Source of the DNA: Leisingera sp. SS27
GTDB lineage: Bacteria; Pseudomonadota; Alphaproteobacteria; Rhodobacterales; Rhodobacteraceae
Assembly: GCF_028368855.1 (NCBI RefSeq)
Contig: NZ_JAQNCY010000009.1
Span: forward strand, 62,001 to 126,000
Reading direction: 5' to 3'
Length of the DNA: 64,000 nt
A program made the translations under genes and the position numbers. Below, in pieces: positions 1 through 7,359 of this stretch (its first letter is position 1; every line of letters begins with the position of its first letter). The notes under the pieces were generated by a model. It was not told the DNA's origin. It worked only from the letters and a program-made list of their open reading frames with translations, and did not search any database.

Positions 1-576
1 CAGGTCGCGCGCGCTGATCGCGGGCAGCAGTTCTCGCACCCTTTCGGCGACATAGGCGCTGTCGTCGAGGCTGGCAAAGATCACGTGGAAATTGGCGCGC
101 CCGCTGACGGTGCTGATGGAATGGCCGGTGATACGGGCCAGCCGCGCGGCATAGTCCGCAAGCGTTTCCCGGTCCTGAGCCCGCTGGCCCGCCTGAACCG
201 AGGGGCCGAATTCTGCCGCAATGCGCACCGGCCCGGACCAGCGGCCCAGGCCGCCCGAGATGCCCGCACCGCCGTATTCGTCATAAAAGGCCAGCTGTTC
301 AAAGCTTCTGGCCAGATCCTCTGCGTCATAAGGCGTGTCCGGCCCGCCGCCATCGGTGCGCAAGAGACCGCGGGTCAGCAGGTCGCGCTGCAAGGCATTG
401 TAGTAATAGGCCAGCTGGGCACTGTCGGCAGAAGGTTTGTAGACGGCAGGCTGGGGCACCGCGGGCCGGGCCTGCGGCACCAGCGATTCCGCCTGGTCAA
501 AGGGCAGGCAGGCCGTAAGAGCGGCCAGCCCTGAAAGGACCGCCGCGCTTTTCCAAAGTGTCCGGATTGCCTGCAC
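1..576 (-). CDS. DUF2927-like lipoprotein (partial, 3' end outside window)
   Basis: Reading down from a GTG at 576 gives 192 codons without a stop to the window edge, so the C-terminus is missing. The first 22 residues form a lipoprotein signal (hydrophobic core AAVLSGLAAL, lipobox LTAC), so the protein is probably anchored on the periplasmic side of a membrane. The mature part contains RSFEQLAFYDEYG, GRWSGPVRI and RLARITGHSIS, a pattern I associate with the DUF2927 family of Rhodobacteraceae. No biochemical role is known to me. The start lies 14 nt after the telA stop with a weak AAAGG ribosome site, so it is probably the last gene of the XpaC-TelA operon. The family name is from memory. Confidence 0.75.
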   Translation of the reverse strand, partial: MQAIRTLWKSAAVLSGLAALTACLPFDQAESLVPQARPAVPQPAVYKPSADSAQLAYYYNALQRDLLTRGLLRTDGGGPDTPYDAEDLARSFEQLAFYDEYGGAGISGGLGRWSGPVRIAAEFGPSVQAGQRAQDRETLADYAARLARITGHSISTVSGRANFHVIFASLDDSAYVAERVRELLPAISARDL

Positions 577-590
577 TTACGCTGCCTTTC

Positions 591-1781
591 TTAACCCGGA
601 ACTGCGGTGCCGGCGTTGTCGCCAACCCCGTCGCGCCGGGCTTTGGCAGCGGCCAGGGTGTCGCGCAGCTCCGCTTCCATTTTCTGCAGCTCTTCCTCTG
701 CCGCGGCGCGTTTGGCCTTGCCCTCATCCGCGATCCTGAGGCTGTCCTGAATGGTGCCGATCAGATCCGCATTGGCCTGTTTCACCGCTTCGATGTCAAA
801 CACCCCGCGCTCCATTTCCTGGCGGATCATCTCGTTCGACTGACGCAGGTTCGCGGCGTTGGAGGTCAAGAGTTCATTGGTCAGGTCATTGGCATCGCGC
901 ACTGCCGCCGCCGCCTGGGCCGAGCGCTGGATGGTCAGCGCCTGCGCCAGCTGGGTCTCCCACAGCGGCACGGTGTTCACCAGGGTCGAGTTGATCTTGG
1001 TCACCAGCGACTTGTCGTTTTCCTGCACCAGCCGGATCGAGGGCAGCGACTGCATGGTGACCTGACGGGTCAGCTTCAGGTCATGCACCCGGCGTTCCAG
1101 ATCATCGCGTGCGGCGCGCAAGTCGCGCAGTTCCTGCGCTTTCATCACCTGATCGCCTTCCGGGGCGGCCTGCACCTCCGCCTCTTTGGCCGGTATCGCA
1201 GTCGCGTCCAGCTCTGCCAGCTTGGCTTCGCCTGCGGCGATATAGAGCGCCAGCTCATCGTAGAATTGCAGCGTCTTTTCATAGAGAAGGTCGAGCGACT
1301 TGATGTCCTTCAGCAGGATATGCTCATGTCCCAGCAGGTCATCGGTGATCTTGTCGATCTGCCCTTGCACGGTCTCATAACGCGCGGTGAACTTGGCAAA
1401 AGGCGCAGCCTTGCCCAACAGCCTTTCCCAGAAGGTCGGCTTGCGGCGGATGTCGAGTTCGGACACCGAAAATCCGCGGATCGTGGTCACGATGTTGCGT
1501 AAGGAGTCGCCCGCAGGCCCCACATCCTTGTTGCGCACGTCGGACAGCATGGCCTGGCTGATCGTCTGAAGCTCAGCCTGGGCGGCAGAGCCGAAATGGA
1601 TGATCGAGTTGGTGTCGCCCATGTCGATCTGGTCCATCCGCTGCCGGATCGCCTTGCTGGTGGGTTCATCAGCCTGTTCCAGCGGCTGAATCTCTGTCAC
1701 GGGTTCAGGCAGTTCAATGGCGGTGACTTCCGTTACCAGGGCTTCGGCCTGGGCGGCCTTCTGTTGAACGGCTTCAGACAT
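591..1781 (-). CDS. TelA-family toxic anion resistance protein
   Basis: A 396-residue soluble protein of the TelA/KlaA family (PF05816), linked to tellurite and toxic-anion resistance and to cell-envelope stress; its biochemical mechanism is unclear. An acidic N-terminal tail (residues 1-45) precedes a long, mostly helical body with heptad-like segments. Family-typical stretches are GFSVSELDI, a short basic loop RRKPTFWERLLGK, and LLGHEHILLKDIKSLD. No signal peptide or membrane span is visible. It lies 16 nt after the XpaC-like gene on the same strand, the usual TelA-XpaC pairing, and is followed closely by the DUF2927 lipoprotein. Family membership is clear; the actual substrate or stress is not. 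Confidence 0.9.
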   Translation of the reverse strand: MSEAVQQKAAQAEALVTEVTAIELPEPVTEIQPLEQADEPTSKAIRQRMDQIDMGDTNSIIHFGSAAQAELQTISQAMLSDVRNKDVGPAGDSLRNIVTTIRGFSVSELDIRRKPTFWERLLGKAAPFAKFTARYETVQGQIDKITDDLLGHEHILLKDIKSLDLLYEKTLQFYDELALYIAAGEAKLAELDATAIPAKEAEVQAAPEGDQVMKAQELRDLRAARDDLERRVHDLKLTRQVTMQSLPSIRLVQENDKSLVTKINSTLVNTVPLWETQLAQALTIQRSAQAAAAVRDANDLTNELLTSNAANLRQSNEMIRQEMERGVFDIEAVKQANADLIGTIQDSLRIADEGKAKRAAAEEELQKMEAELRDTLAAAKARRDGVGDNAGTAVPG

Positions 1782-1797
1782 GAATGGCTCCCCTTAA

Positions 1798-2691
1798 TCA
1801 GTTCTGGTCCAAGTGGACCCCTTCACGCTGCAACCGGTCGCGCAGCACATCAATTTCAATGGTCAGGTCCGTGCGGTCTTCCACCAGCATCTTGCGGGTG
1901 CGCGCGGCAAAGTTCTGTTCCAAATCGTCCAGCAGCGCCAGATAATCGGCGCGAGCCTGGGCGTCCTGGCTGCGGGCATAGATGTCAGCGAATTTTATTG
2001 TCGCGTCGCGGGCGCCCTGCAAATAGACGGTCAGATACTTGCGTGCGGCAGTCAGGTCGCGGGGGTCTTCCTCCACCGTGCGGAACAAATCGCGGGCAAC
2101 GGATTGGAACTGTTCCACCCGCGCTTCGACAGTCCGGTCACGGGCGCGCAGGGCGGCGTCTTTCATCGCCGCAAGGTTTTCCTCGGCTTCATCCACCGCT
2201 CGGGCCACCCGGGACTGCTGGAAATCGTCGACGCCCTCGACACCCTTGTCCTGCAGCGGGTCGATGCCAAAGGCGGCGATATGCAGTCCCGCCGCCGCGG
2301 CGCCATAGATGGCGGCGATCAGAATGCCGGGTTCAGCCTTCCATGCGGCCAGTGCTGCGCCGCCGCCAGTCAGCAGCGCTGCCAGGATCTTGCGGGGAAG
2401 GGCGGGTTTGCGCGCCACTTTGCGGGCGGCATAGGCTGCCTCGGCCTTGAGCCCTTCGCGCAGCAGAAAAGCGCCGCCGGTCCACAGGCCCGCCCCGATC
2501 AGCCCCAGTGCCAGGCCGGTGGCGCCGTCGTTCAGGGACAAAAGGGTGAGGATCGCGGGCGGCACAAAGAGCACGTTGGCGCGCATCCCGGCCGGGTCCA
2601 CCTGCGCATTGCGGTAAGACTGCTGCGGGGGCGTATCCTGAGCGGCGGGTTTGCCGTCCGGGCTGTATTTGCCGCCAAAACGCTGTGCCAT
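1798..2691 (-). CDS. XpaC-like membrane protein (5-bromo-4-chloroindolyl phosphate hydrolysis family)
   Basis: 297 residues. A hydrophilic N-terminus is followed by paired membrane segments at about residues 38-75 and 100-142, then a long charged helical C-terminal half with AVDEAEENLAAMKDAA and a late coiled region. This matches the XpaC family (PF10112), which is typically encoded beside TelA. The original hydrolase name comes from an indirect phenotype and should not be taken as an enzyme activity. The ribosome site GGGAGG sits inside the last codons of a possible 24-codon ORF just upstream, which suggests translational coupling. It is the first long gene of the XpaC-TelA-DUF2927 operon. 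Confidence 0.85.
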   Translation of the reverse strand: MAQRFGGKYSPDGKPAAQDTPPQQSYRNAQVDPAGMRANVLFVPPAILTLLSLNDGATGLALGLIGAGLWTGGAFLLREGLKAEAAYAARKVARKPALPRKILAALLTGGGAALAAWKAEPGILIAAIYGAAAAGLHIAAFGIDPLQDKGVEGVDDFQQSRVARAVDEAEENLAAMKDAALRARDRTVEARVEQFQSVARDLFRTVEEDPRDLTAARKYLTVYLQGARDATIKFADIYARSQDAQARADYLALLDDLEQNFAARTRKMLVEDRTDLTIEIDVLRDRLQREGVHLDQN

Positions 2692-2695
2692 GCGG

Positions 2696-2770
2696 TCAGC
2701 CTCCCACGATCCAGCCGGTGCTCAGGCCGAACATCAGGATCAACAGGGCAGCATAGGCAAGTTTCTGCAC
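2696..2770 (-). CDS. possible 24-residue hydrophobic leader or membrane peptide
   Basis: A 25-codon frame starting with GTG at 2770 and ending TGA at 2696-2698 encodes a single hydrophobic stretch (LAYAALLILMFGLSTGWIVG) with one basic residue near the N-terminus. A purine-rich GGGGGAAC lies 6 nt before the GTG. The stop is only 4 nt before the ATG of the XpaC-like gene, whose ribosome site is embedded in the last codons. It could be a one-pass small membrane protein or a translational-coupling leader. Nothing in the family literature I know describes it, so the call rests on layout and composition alone. Confidence 0.4.
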   Translation of the reverse strand: MQKLAYAALLILMFGLSTGWIVGG

Positions 2771-2865
2771 GCGAAAGTTCCCCCAAACCGCCAGCAAAGA
2801 TTAACTGATTGGAAATCTAGGGGATAGCAGTCGGTGTTGCTAGGGGGAAGTCTGCGGGAATTGGC

Positions 2866-3876
2866 TCAGCGGCGGGGATTCTTGCCGATTGGACGTTTGC
2901 CGCCACCGCGCTGGGCGGGGCGGTCGCTGCGCGGCGCTGCGGGCTTGCCGCCCGGTTTGCCCGCTTTCGCCGGCGCCTTGCCCGCTGGTTTGCTGCCGGG
3001 CTTGCCTGCCGGGCGGCCTCCAGGCTTACCGCTGCGGGAACGGGTGGGCCGGTCGGCCGGCTTTTCCTCTTCTGGCTCCAGTCCCAGCTGGTCGCGCACC
3101 ACACGCGGGCGCAGTTCCTCGACTTCGCCCGGTTTCAGATCGCCCAGCTGGAACGGCCCGTAGGATACCCGCAACAGCCGGTTCACGCTGTAGCCGATAT
3201 CCTCCATCGCGCGGCGGATTTCGCGGTTCTTGCCTTCGCGAAGGCCCACGGTCAACCAGGCATTGGCGCCCTGCTGGCGGTCCAGCGACACGGTCATCGG
3301 CTGGAATTTCTCGCCCTCGATCACCAGGCCCTTGCGCAAGGGGGCAAAATCCTCGTCCTTGGGGCGGCCGTTGATCCGCACCCGGTAGCGGCGCAGCCAG
3401 CCGGTGGCGGGCAGCTCCAGCTTGCGCTTGATGCCGCCGTCGTTGGTCAGCAGCAAAAGCCCTTCGGAGTTGAGGTCGAGTCGGCCGACTGTCATGACCC
3501 GCGGCATATCCTCCGGCAGCTCGTCAAAGATGGTCTTGCGGCCTTTTTCGTCGCTGTTCGACGTCACAAGGCCGGTTGGCTTGTAATACAGCCACATCCG
3601 CGGCGCTTCGGCTTCCGGCAGGGGCTGGCCGTCAACGCTGATCCGGTCAGCCGCGGTCACGTTCAGGGCTGGGCTGTCGATCTTCTTGCCGTTCACCGAT
3701 ACACGGCCCTCGGCGATCATGCGCTCGGCCTCGCGGCGCGAGGCGACGCCTGCGCGCGACAGGACCTTGGCGATGCGGTCGCCCTCGGGGGCTGTGCCTT
3801 CGGGATTGGCGGTCGCCTTGCGGGGCTGGGATTTCGGGGCCGGTTTGCCCTTGGGGGATGCGGGTGTTTTGCTCAT
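2866..3876 (-). CDS. RsuA/RluB-family rRNA pseudouridine synthase
   Basis: 336 residues. An S4 RNA-binding domain (about 32-80, RIAKVLSRAGVASRREAERM) is followed by the catalytic domain with YYKPTGLVTS and GRLDLNSEGLLLLTND, where Asp134 is the expected nucleophile. NREIRRAMEDIGYSVNRL marks the RsuA/RluB/RluE/RluF family, which isomerises specific uridines in 16S or 23S rRNA. Which uridine cannot be read here; RluB-like is likely from the long basic C-terminal tail (about 265-336, rich in Lys, Pro, Gly and Arg), a common alphaproteobacterial extension. I chose the ATG at 3876; an in-frame ATG at 3894 is possible. It is divergent from tadA, with 61 nt between starts. Confidence 0.9.
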   Translation of the reverse strand: MSKTPASPKGKPAPKSQPRKATANPEGTAPEGDRIAKVLSRAGVASRREAERMIAEGRVSVNGKKIDSPALNVTAADRISVDGQPLPEAEAPRMWLYYKPTGLVTSNSDEKGRKTIFDELPEDMPRVMTVGRLDLNSEGLLLLTNDGGIKRKLELPATGWLRRYRVRINGRPKDEDFAPLRKGLVIEGEKFQPMTVSLDRQQGANAWLTVGLREGKNREIRRAMEDIGYSVNRLLRVSYGPFQLGDLKPGEVEELRPRVVRDQLGLEPEEEKPADRPTRSRSGKPGGRPAGKPGSKPAGKAPAKAGKPGGKPAAPRSDRPAQRGGGKRPIGKNPRR

Positions 3877-3937
3877 GCCCGTGCCATAGAGCATTCCGCC
3901 GTCTTGCGAAAGCGGGCATTCGCGGGCAGGAAGGGGC

Positions 3938-4387
3938 ATGGCATTCAAATCGCATATGGACAAGGCGCTGGAACAGGCGCGGGCGGCTGCAAAGCGCGGC
4001 GAGGTCCCCGTGGGCGCCGCACTGATCGCACCGGACGGGCAGGTGGCGGCGCTGGCGGGCAACCGCACCCGCGAACTGAACGACCCCACCGCCCACGCCG
4101 AAATCCTGACCATCCGCGCGGCCTGTGCGGCTTTGGGCAGCGAACGCCTCACTGGATACGACCTCTATGTAACGCTGGAGCCCTGCGCGATGTGCGCCGC
4201 CGCCATCGCCGCCGCCCGCATCCGCCGGGTGTACTACGGCGCCGCTGATCCCAAGTCCGGCGGCGTGGCGCATGGCGCCTGCGTGTTCTCCCATCCGCAG
4301 GCGCATCACGCGCCTGAGGTCTATGACGGGATTGCGGAGGGCGAGGCCAGCGCGCTGCTCAAGGAGTTCTTTGCCGGCAAACGCTGA
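3938..4387 (+). CDS. tadA: tRNA-specific adenosine deaminase TadA
   Basis: 149 residues of the cytidine/deoxycytidylate deaminase fold. TadA converts the wobble adenosine A34 of tRNA-Arg(ACG) to inosine, which is needed to read CGC and CGA-type codons. The zinc site is intact: His53 and catalytic Glu55 in HAEILTI, and Cys83 and Cys86 in PCAMC. The length fits the family. The start is set by a GGAAGGGG ribosome site immediately upstream. It is divergent from the pseudouridine synthase gene, so two RNA-modification genes share one promoter region. A generic nucleoside deaminase is less likely given the C-terminal FFAGKR region. Confidence 0.95.
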   Translation: MAFKSHMDKALEQARAAAKRGEVPVGAALIAPDGQVAALAGNRTRELNDPTAHAEILTIRAACAALGSERLTGYDLYVTLEPCAMCAAAIAAARIRRVYYGAADPKSGGVAHGACVFSHPQAHHAPEVYDGIAEGEASALLKEFFAGKR

Positions 4388-4434
4388 TCAAATAGCCGGT
4401 GACGTGCCGTCGCGGCGCCTGCCGGTTGCGCTTG

Positions 4435-4477
4435 TAGGTCAAGTGTCCTAGGCTGCTTTTAGGTCAAACGTCCTAGG
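4435..4477. promoter_or_regulatory. tandem 18-bp operator-like repeats for the adjacent TetR regulator
   Basis: Two copies of TAGGTCAAnnGTCCTAGG lie at 4435-4452 and 4460-4477, matching at 16 of 18 positions, with starts 25 bp apart. Each copy is an imperfect dyad (TAGGnC...GnCCTA). The second copy overlaps the ribosome site of the TetR gene that starts at 4485, so binding there would block its own expression. Autoregulation by the encoded TetR protein is inferred. Confidence 0.65.
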
Positions 4478-4484
4478 GGTGGGA

Positions 4485-5066
4485 ATGCAACAGCCAGCAA
4501 CCAAAGACAGGATCGCTGAGGCCGCGGACCAGCTGTTCTATGAACGCGGGTTCGAGGCCACATCGTTTGCGGATATCGCTGCGGCTGTCGGCATCTCGCG
4601 CGGCAATTTCTACTATCATTTCAAGACCAAGGACGAGATCCTTGAAGCGGTGATCGCGCGACGCTTGGCTGCAACCCGCACCATGCTGAACACCTGGCAG
4701 GCGGAAGGCGCCGGCCCGGAGCAGCGGGTCATCTGCTTTATCCGCATCCTGATCGCCAACCAGGCCAAGATCACCCTCTACGGCTGTCCGGTCGGGACAC
4801 TGGTTGCGGAGCTTGGCAAGCTGAACCATGCGGCGCAGGATCAGGCCAATGCGGTTTTCACCCTGTTCCGGACGTGGCTCTGCCGCCAGTTCGTAGAGCT
4901 GGGGTGCGGCACGGAATCGGATGCCCTGGCTATGCACCTGCTGGCGCGCAGTCAGGGGGCGGCGGCGCTGGCGCAGGCATTTGGCGATGTGGAATTCATC
5001 AACCGCGAAGTGGCGCTGATGCAGGACTGGCTCAGGGGTCAGCTGCCACAGGGTCACCCCCGTTAA
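4485..5066 (+). CDS. TetR/AcrR-family transcriptional regulator
   Basis: 193 residues. The N-terminal helix-turn-helix (about 10-55) is typical: AAVGISRGNFYYHFKTKDEIL. The C-terminal ligand-binding half contains YGCPVGTLVAELGKLN, as in regulators of small electrophile or reductase genes, though no ligand can be assigned. The ATG at 4485 fits the AGGGG ribosome site; a GTG at 4479 is also in frame. Two operator-like repeats lie directly upstream. The next gene, a YciI-like protein, starts 20 nt downstream and tag overlaps that gene, so the regulator probably controls a three-gene operon including itself. Confidence 0.88.
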   Translation: MQQPATKDRIAEAADQLFYERGFEATSFADIAAAVGISRGNFYYHFKTKDEILEAVIARRLAATRTMLNTWQAEGAGPEQRVICFIRILIANQAKITLYGCPVGTLVAELGKLNHAAQDQANAVFTLFRTWLCRQFVELGCGTESDALAMHLLARSQGAAALAQAFGDVEFINREVALMQDWLRGQLPQGHPR

Positions 5067-5086
5067 ACGCATCACAGGAGAAAAAC

Positions 5087-5380
5087 ATGTATTTCATTTT
5101 GCTGACATTCGCAGAGCAGAAAGGCCGCCTGGCCGAGTTTCTGGACGGCCACAAAGCCTGGCTGCAGCAGGGGTTCGCGGACGGGGTTTTCCTTGCCGCC
5201 GGATCCATGACTGACGGTGAGGGCGGCGCAATCCTCGCCGTGGGTGAAAGCGAAGAGGCCCTGTTTGCCCGCGTCGCGCAGGACCCCTTTGTGACCGGGG
5301 GCGTGGTGGAGCCGGAGATCATCGGCGTGGCGCCGACCATGATGGATCCCCGGCTTGATTTCCTGCGGGCCGGCGAATGA
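5087..5380 (+). CDS. YciI-like protein
   Basis: 97 residues with the ferredoxin-like YciI/DGPF fold pattern: an N-terminal beta strand MYFILLTFAE, a central His in DGHKAWLQQGFADG (the expected active-site His), then GAILAVGESEEALFARVAQDPF and a last strand before IIGVAP. YciI proteins are small cytoplasmic enzymes or dimeric domains, some with peroxidase or dehydrochlorinase activity; the substrate here is unknown. A strong CAGGAG ribosome site precedes the ATG. The stop overlaps the tag start in an ATGA arrangement. Co-transcription with TetR and the DNA glycosylase hints at a role in handling reactive small molecules, which is inference. Confidence 0.85.
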   Translation: MYFILLTFAEQKGRLAEFLDGHKAWLQQGFADGVFLAAGSMTDGEGGAILAVGESEEALFARVAQDPFVTGGVVEPEIIGVAPTMMDPRLDFLRAGE

Positions 5381-6000
5381 GCCGCCTGTACACCGCTCCT
5401 GATGGACATCCCCGTTGCGCCTGGGCCGCCTCGGCGCCCGATTTCCTGCGCTATCACGACGAGGAATGGGGCTACCCGGTGGGCGATGACATCCGCCTGT
5501 TTGAGAAGGTCTGCCTTGAAAGCTTTCAGTCCGGGCTGAGCTGGCGGACCATTCTGGACAAGCGCGAGAACTTCCGCGCCGCCTTTACCGGGTTTGATTT
5601 CAACCGGATGGCGGAGTTCGGTGCGGCGGATGTGGAGCGGCTCTTGCAGGACAAGGGCATCATCCGCCACCGCGGCAAGATCGAGGCGGTGATCAACAAT
5701 GCTGCCCGCGCTAAGGAGCTGGTGGCGGAGGCGGGGTCCCTTGCCGCGTTTTTCTGGAGCTATGAGCCGAACCCGGAAGACCTGCCGGAGCCGCAGACCG
5801 CCTCCACCAGCCCTGAATCCGTGGCGCTGTCCAAGGCGCTCAAGAAACGCGGCTGGAAATTCGTCGGCCCGACCACGGTTTTTGCGTTCATGCAGGCGAT
5901 GGGGCTGATCAACGACCACGCTCGCGGCTGCATCTGCAGGGAGAAGGCCGCCGTGGCCCGTGCGGCGTTCACCGTGCCGCAGATGAAACCGGCGGCCTGA
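5377..6000 (+). CDS. tag: DNA-3-methyladenine glycosylase I
   Basis: 207 residues. Tag removes 3-methyladenine from alkylated DNA in base excision repair. Diagnostic motifs are RCAWA, YHDEEWG, SFQSGLSWRTIL, the C-terminal WKFVGPTTVFAFMQAMG, and NDHARGC. The four zinc ligands are present by comparison with E. coli Tag: Cys14, His27, His181 and Cys185. The start codon overlaps the YciI stop by four bases, so the two are translationally coupled. Its place behind a TetR regulator suggests induction by a chemical signal rather than by Ada; that is inferred. Confidence 0.95.
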   Translation: MSRLYTAPDGHPRCAWAASAPDFLRYHDEEWGYPVGDDIRLFEKVCLESFQSGLSWRTILDKRENFRAAFTGFDFNRMAEFGAADVERLLQDKGIIRHRGKIEAVINNAARAKELVAEAGSLAAFFWSYEPNPEDLPEPQTASTSPESVALSKALKKRGWKFVGPTTVFAFMQAMGLINDHARGCICREKAAVARAAFTVPQMKPAA

Positions 6001-6009
6001 AACCTGTCC

Positions 6010-6090
6010 GCGCCGGACCGCCAGGTCCGGCGCCACGCCCAACGGGAGCGGATCTGCCTGACAGATCCGGCGACGGGCGGGAGAGTGCCT
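6010..6090. repeat. hairpin-rich intergenic element (REP-like)
   Basis: Two adjacent perfect hairpins lie between tag and the convergent hydrolase gene. The first has 10-bp arms at 6010-6019 and 6024-6033 with a GCCA loop. The second has 7-bp arms at 6050-6056 and 6062-6068. Flanking GGCGCCACGCCC and GGGCGGGAGAGTGCC can pair imperfectly around the second hairpin. It may end transcription from both sides although no U-tract follows. I recall similar elements in other Roseobacter genomes but cannot test that here. Confidence 0.55.
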
Positions 6091-6104
6091 TCACCCCGCG
6101 CGGC

Positions 6105-6797
6105 TCAGACTTCGATAGCCTTCATCACTTCCGGCTCAATGACATCGACGCCGGGCAGCCCTTCGATCAGGTCCTTGGCGTCCTGCTCCAGGACCGGGAA
6201 GCTCTTGTAGTGGCAGGGAATCACCGTTTTGAAATTGAAATAACGCTTCGCCGCATAGGCGGCTTGTTTCATGTCCATGGTGAAATGCCCGCCCGCCGAC
6301 AGGATGCCAACATCCGGCTTGTAGTAATCGCCCATCCACTCCATGTCGGCCATGATCGCGGTGTCGCCGGACAGGTAGACCGTCTTGCCCTCCGCCATCA
6401 GCATGTAGCCCACTTCCGAACCGCCGGTGCGCAGCCCGTCCTGGGTGTTGAAGGTGGAGCTGTGCGAGGCCGGCACCATCGCAACCTTGACCCCGCCCAG
6501 GTCCACCGTGCCGCCCTTGTTGAAGCCGGTGGTCTGCACCCCTTCGGTCTCGCCCCAGAGCCCCATCAGGTCGTACTGCCCCACCACCGGCACCTCCAGC
6601 CGCTTGGCCAGCGGCAGCACGTCCACCACATGGTCGAAATGCACATGGGTCAGAAGGATATGGGTAGCGCCTTCAATTGCGGCCTCATGGCTCTCCTCCG
6701 GCAGCACCGGGTTGCCGCTCAGCCAGGGGTCCACCAGCAGCACCAGGCCGCCTGCTTCGATACGGAATGAGCCATGCCCCAGCCAAATGATCTTCAT
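6105..6797 (-). CDS. UPF0173 metal-dependent hydrolase (metallo-beta-lactamase fold)
   Basis: 230 residues, the usual length for UPF0173 (YtkL-like). It starts with the strand MKIIWLGHGSFRIE. The metal-binding motif THVHFDH lies at about residues 50-56, followed by SHSSTF, the SGDTAIMADM aspartate motif and the late histidine in CHYKSFP. These mark a dinuclear zinc hydrolase of the metallo-beta-lactamase superfamily, probably cytoplasmic because no signal peptide is seen. The natural substrate is unknown. The gene stands alone, converging on the tag operon and divergent from gatC across about 190 bp that hold no other gene I can support. Confidence 0.9.
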   Translation of the reverse strand: MKIIWLGHGSFRIEAGGLVLLVDPWLSGNPVLPEESHEAAIEGATHILLTHVHFDHVVDVLPLAKRLEVPVVGQYDLMGLWGETEGVQTTGFNKGGTVDLGGVKVAMVPASHSSTFNTQDGLRTGGSEVGYMLMAEGKTVYLSGDTAIMADMEWMGDYYKPDVGILSAGGHFTMDMKQAAYAAKRYFNFKTVIPCHYKSFPVLEQDAKDLIEGLPGVDVIEPEVMKAIEV

Positions 6798-6984
6798 CGG
6801 TTTTCTCCTCCCGTTGGCCCTAATGCCGTTCTTGGCGGCAGCCTAACAGGCTGCGGGTGAAAAGGAATGCAAACGTGCCAGAAAATGGGTGCGCCACCCC
6901 GTTTGCTGCCCGGCCGCCCGTTGCAGGCTTGCAGCGCAGGCGGCACGGCGGTAAATGCCTAGCCAACACCAGATGAGGGTTTCC

Positions 6985-7272
6985 ATGTCGATTGACCAAA
7001 GCACCGCCGCCAAGGTGGCCAAACTGGCCCGGATCAAGGTCGAGGACGACGCTCTGCCGGCGCTGGCAGACGAGTTCAACAACATCCTGGGCTTCATCGA
7101 GCAGCTGAACGAGGTGGATGTCGAGGGCGTTGAGCCGATGACCTCCGTCACCCCGCAGCGCCTGAAGCGCCGCGCGGATGAAGTCACCGACGGCAACCAG
7201 CAGGACAAGGTTCTGGCCAATGCGCCGGACGCCCGCGAAGGCTTCTTTGCAGTGCCCAAAGTCGTGGAGTAG
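6985..7272 (+). CDS. gatC: Asp-tRNA(Asn)/Glu-tRNA(Gln) amidotransferase subunit C
   Basis: 95 residues. GatC is the small belt-like subunit that stabilises GatA-GatB in the amidotransferase that makes Gln-tRNA(Gln) and/or Asn-tRNA(Asn). The typical pattern is seen: AKLARIKV, then NNILGFIEQLNEVDVEGVEPM and the C-terminal LANAPDAREGFFAVPKVVE. The ATG at 6985 is chosen by alignment with the family's short N-terminus; an upstream in-frame extension adds nothing conserved. gatA follows after 87 nt. gatB is not in the window, a common split arrangement in this group. Confidence 0.95.
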   Translation: MSIDQSTAAKVAKLARIKVEDDALPALADEFNNILGFIEQLNEVDVEGVEPMTSVTPQRLKRRADEVTDGNQQDKVLANAPDAREGFFAVPKVVE

Positions 7273-7359
7273 TGAGCAGCGTCCTGGAAACCGTCCGGGG
7301 GACGGTTTCAGCTGTGAACGGGCGGAGCCCAATGACATTTGCCTAAGAGAGGCGATAAA

